Of a DNA stretch of 64,000 nt, positions 61,412-64,000 are shown piece by piece. This stretch comes from Actinosynnema sp042752395 (GTDB lineage: Bacteria > Actinomycetota > Actinomycetes > Mycobacteriales > Pseudonocardiaceae), in contig NZ_JBHYXZ010000002.1 of the NCBI RefSeq assembly GCF_042752395.1, positions 70,903 to 134,902 of the forward strand, given 5' to 3'. The notes beneath the pieces are model-generated. The model made no database searches and was not told the DNA's origin. It worked only from the letters and a program-made list of their open reading frames with translations. The stretch's first letter is position 1, and each line of letters starts with the position of its first letter. The translations under genes and the position numbers were made by a program.

Positions 61412-62927
61412 CAGCGGCTCCTTCGAGGCTGACGTCCTTGAGCGCGGTCACTTCGGCGGCGGTGAGGGACACCGTGGGGACGAGGAAATCCCGGCGCTCG
61501 CCATCCGGGCGGATGGCTTCGAAGATCTCGGTTCCGGTGCCGTCTCGAAGCGCGTCGACGCGTGATGCGAGGTGGAGCAGACCAAGGATCTCGACCGGGC
61601 GACGCAGTCCGACGGGCAGCCTGTTGAACAAGCGGCCGACCGTGTCGATGTCACCCCTCGTGAAAGCCTCGACGAGTGCCGTGCGCAACTCGTCCAGGGA
61701 CGGGCCGCCCCGCATCCGCAACTCCTCGATCGTCGGCGGTTGCGGGCTGTCGTCCTCGACCTCTTCAAGCGGCGGTGGTGGCGCGGCCGAGGCTGGATCC
61801 CAGAACCGTTCCCGGAAGTGGCCGACTTTCAGCGTCGGAGGGAGCAGGTCGAGCGGGACGGTGGTGCGCGGCCCGGCCGTCTCCATCCACGTCGCCAACT
61901 CTCGCCCGATAGCGCGCAGCACGCGGTCGAGTTCGCGTTCCTGTAGCGCGTCGTGGTTGACGATGTGCTCCTTCAAGGTGGCGGTGAGCCGTCGACGCTG
62001 CGCGAGCACGTCCTTCATACCCTGACGGATGACCGCGACCGCGCCACGGATCTCGTGTACGTCCCGGGCGTCGAGCACCGCAGCTGCCGGATGGTCCAGG
62101 ATGACCTGGACGTTCTCCCGCAGCTCCAGCAGGAGCGCGTCGTCGCGCAACAGGACGAAGGCCCCGTCGAACGCGCGCCCTTCCGGAGTGCCCTTCACGA
62201 GTTCGTCCTGCTTGGCCAGGTACTCGTCGAGCACGTCGACGACCGCACGCTCCTCGTCGCGGAGATCTCGGAGGATCTTGCGGTGCATGTCGAGCACCGA
62301 CTCCTCGACCCGCTTGAAGTCCGAGGGCAGTTGGCCGATCAAGTCGATGAGGTTGGTGTAGCCGTCGAGCATCCGTTCATCGGACGCCGAGGCAACCTCG
62401 CCGCCGGCCGCGAGCCGGTCACGTTCGGCCTCCAACTCCCGGATCTGCGCGGTGAGCCGGTCGATGCGGGCCTGCGCGTCGGGTGAGGCCTCCAGCGCCC
62501 ATCTGCGGACTGTGTCCAGGATCGTGGTCAACCTCGACTCCGACACGAGCACACGGTCGCGGGACAGGTTCTGCACGAGGTCGAGCGCCTCCAGCGCCGA
62601 TGAGGTGAGCGAGTAGACGATGCTGTTGTCGGGGGCGTTGTCCCGGAACAGCCACTGGTCGCCGACCCACTGGTTGCACAGCGCGCGACCATTCACGTTC
62701 GGGGGCACTTCTACCCCTTCCCGCTGCAACTCGGAAAGGAACGCATCGACCTGGACGTGGAGCCGGTCGGCCTGGATCGACCGCCGATCACGGGAGAAGG
62801 AGCAACGGAAGACCGCAACCCGGAATGCCGCCCACTTCCCGTCCAAGAGCCGCAGTGTCGGACGGTGAAGGGCATCCTGCACACGCGCCAGTTCGCCGAC
62901 GATCTCGCTCAACCGCACCTCCTCCAA
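61404..62927 (-). CDS. jetA: Wadjet subunit JetA (DUF3375, kleisin-like)
   Basis: The 507-residue DUF3375 protein is helical throughout (LRLLDGKWAAFRVAVFRCSF; DGYTNLIDLIGQLPSDFKRV; DHPAAAVLDARDVHEIRGAV) with a C-terminal winged-helix-like part. JetA is the MukF-like kleisin. The start is unsure: TTG 62927, GTG 62918 and TTG 62912 are possible, and GGAGGAG lies within the first codons, which favours 62912. It is the first gene of jetABCD. Confidence 0.88.
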   Translation of the reverse strand: MEEVRLSEIVGELARVQDALHRPTLRLLDGKWAAFRVAVFRCSFSRDRRSIQADRLHVQVDAFLSELQREGVEVPPNVNGRALCNQWVGDQWLFRDNAPDNSIVYSLTSSALEALDLVQNLSRDRVLVSESRLTTILDTVRRWALEASPDAQARIDRLTAQIRELEAERDRLAAGGEVASASDERMLDGYTNLIDLIGQLPSDFKRVEESVLDMHRKILRDLRDEERAVVDVLDEYLAKQDELVKGTPEGRAFDGAFVLLRDDALLLELRENVQVILDHPAAAVLDARDVHEIRGAVAVIRQGMKDVLAQRRRLTATLKEHIVNHDALQERELDRVLRAIGRELATWMETAGPRTTVPLDLLPPTLKVGHFRERFWDPASAAPPPPLEEVEDDSPQPPTIEELRMRGGPSLDELRTALVEAFTRGDIDTVGRLFNRLPVGLRRPVEILGLLHLASRVDALRDGTGTEIFEAIRPDGERRDFLVPTVSLTAAEVTALKDVSLEGAADD

Positions 62928-63269
62928 GCCGCACGTCCGGCCGTGGGCCGATAGGTCCGCACCGCCGTTCCGTTCCAGCTGATCGGCTCAGAAGTGCACC
63001 ACCGTTTGGCCGAAGCCACAGCCAGAAGATCGGAAGACCACTCCCCATCGTTACCCGGACACCCCAGGGCGCGACGCATCGGCGATGCATGACAGTCGCC
63101 CGACCTGTTATCCCGCCAAACACTTGTGTCCAGATCTCACCGTCGTACGGACATGGGTGACGGGCGTCGGCGCGGTCGCCCCTCATCAATGGAGGGATAC
63201 GATCACGCGTCGGCCACGTCCGACCGATCGGCACCTCGAAGGTCGTCGTGCTAATGACAGCAGCACCGG
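62928..63269. other. Intergenic region upstream of jetABCD
   Basis: 342 bases with no supported gene. It contains the 13-bp palindrome GCATCG-G-CGATGC (63077-63089) about 150 bp before jetA, a possible operator. It presumably carries the jet promoter; no clear -10/-35 stands out. Confidence 0.4.
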
Positions 63270-63450
63270 CTATACGAGCAACCCTCGCGTTTCATCTTCG
63301 ATCATCGCGTCGCGTTCGGCGGCGGTGAGCCAGGTCGCCGTGCTGCCGCTCGGCGTAGCGTTGATCATCAGGATGTCGTCGAAGTGAACAGCGACATCGC
63401 GCATGTGGCTGATCACTGCCACCAGACGCCCGCCACGCGCCTGGCTCGTG
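63270..63450 (-). pseudogene. C-terminal remnant of a Rad50/SbcC-like ATPase
   Basis: The minus-strand reading GGRLVAVISHMRDVAVHFDD then ILMINATPSGSTATWLTAAE and RDAMIEDETRGLLV-stop resembles the D-loop/H-loop end of SbcC-type ATPases (V-I-S-H, then V-L-x-V, then G-S-x-x-x-W-L). It is cut off upstream where an IS630 fragment begins at about 63451. It may be the relic of a second Wadjet-like or exonuclease gene. Confidence 0.5.
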
Positions 63451-63451
63451 A

Positions 63452-63898
63452 GGTGTCCAACGCTTCGCCGAGGTGCTCGCCGCACTCGACCTGACCACCG
63501 GGAAGATCCACTACCGCATCCGGCGCCGCAAACGACACGCCGGGTTCCTCGACCTCCTCAAGTCCCTGCGCGCCAGGTGGCCGGGACAGAAACTCCACAT
63601 CGTGGTCGACAACTTCTCGCCGCACCGCCACCCCGACGTCCGGGACTGGGCCGCCGACCATGATGTCGACCTGGTGTTCCTGCCGACCTACTCCAGCTGA
63701 CTGAACTGGATCGAGGCCGAGTTCACCGCCCTGCGCTACTTCACCCTCAACGGCACCGACCACCACAGCCACGCCGAACAGAACGCCGCCATCGCCGCCT
63801 ACATCCGCTGGCGCAACGCCCGAGCCCAACCCAAGACCGGCTTCGGCACCGACTCACCCATCCGCAGCTGGACCGATTACCCGACCAAGGTTGCGTGA
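63452..63898 (+). pseudogene. IS630-family transposase remnant with nonsense codon
   Basis: GVQRFAEVLAALDLTTGKIH onward, VVDNFSPHRHPDVRDWAADH and VDLVFLPTYSS are the DDE domain of IS630-type transposases. After YSS comes TGA (63698-63700), then the same frame continues LNWIEAEFTALRYFTLNGTD and finishes normally at 63898. Relatives have Trp at the stop (S-S-W-L-N-W-I-E), so TGG has become TGA. The N-terminal HTH half is missing. No inverted repeats found. Confidence 0.8.
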
Positions 63899-63922
63899 CG
63901 CAGCACTAGTAGACCGTCGCAT

Positions 63923-64000
63923 CTAACCTTTGGGGTATAGGTGGCGGAGTTTGACGCGTGCGTCGTCGGTGGTGAACTGCCAGTCGACTCCCCGCTGGTT
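63923..64000 (-). CDS. Transposase C-terminal end (partial)
   Basis: The minus strand encodes NQRGVDWQFTTDDARVKLRH then LYPKG-stop at the window edge. The D-W-Q-F-T-T-x-D-A-R motif is the usual end of an actinobacterial IS630-like transposase, but only 25 residues are visible. Confidence 0.4.
   Translation of the reverse strand, partial: NQRGVDWQFTTDDARVKLRHLYPKG

Overview
The window is high-GC actinobacterial chromosome. Codon use, GTG starts, GTGA/ATGA start-stop overlaps, a CmtR-type metal sensor, a SigC-type ECF sigma factor and pSAM2-like integrative-element genes all suggest the Pseudonocardiaceae (Saccharothrix, Lentzea or Actinosynnema type). This placement is an inference from gene content, not a search result. 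The assembly is draft quality: 10 Ns sit inside a poly-C/poly-G tract at 6384-6393, and one gene near 1325 looks like a single-base frameshift.

Region 1 (1-32 kb) is a metal-handling and redox neighbourhood. It holds an Nramp C-terminus, an FhuF-like ferric reductase, a CmtR/CDF efflux pair, two FecBCD-type ABC uptake operons, a MFS exporter beside a PLP-enzyme/ATP-grasp/PfpI operon, a SigC-like sigma factor with a divergent zinc-finger anti-sigma gene, a DsbA/VKOR disulfide pair, a CopD-CtaG fusion with a CtpB-like P-type ATPase, an Fe/Mn superoxide dismutase, a PepSY membrane protein, a P450, four SAM methyltransferases and two GNAT acetyltransferases. Thirteen intergenic sites share one bipartite motif, GGGAAC (or a one-base variant), 16-17 bp, then CGAC[C/T]. 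One lies in front of the anti-sigma gene and most others precede the metal and redox operons. I read this as the regulon of the local ECF sigma factor, probably a copper or other metal acquisition programme with its own small metallophore-like pathway. Three genes here are damaged: VKOR is split by an IS30 element, the IS30 transposase has an amber codon, and the P-type ATPase lacks its catalytic hinge motif.

Region 2 (32-48 kb) is a defence-like island bounded by serine recombinases. It holds a NACHT NTPase, an unrecognised helical protein transcribed with it, and, divergently, two adjacent giant genes of 1645 and 1588 residues. Each of these has an N-terminal PD-(D/E)xK-like nuclease segment followed by a STAND-type P-loop NTPase core and a long C-terminal sensor-like region. 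The tandem pair is the best candidate for an undescribed system.

Region 3 (47.7-55.1 kb) is a compact actinomycete integrative element. It has a large serine integrase, an FtsK/TraB-like translocase, DUF2637 and Spd-like membrane proteins, a WhiB-like protein, an excisionase-like protein, an XRE regulator, an 11-bp iteron-like array, and a broken regulator gene that runs into a 5'-truncated tyrosine integrase.

Region 4 (56-63 kb) is a complete Wadjet (JetABCD) plasmid-defence operon. Region 5 (63.3-64 kb) is wreckage: a Rad50/SbcC-like C-terminal fragment, an IS630 transposase remnant with a nonsense codon, and the end of another transposase.
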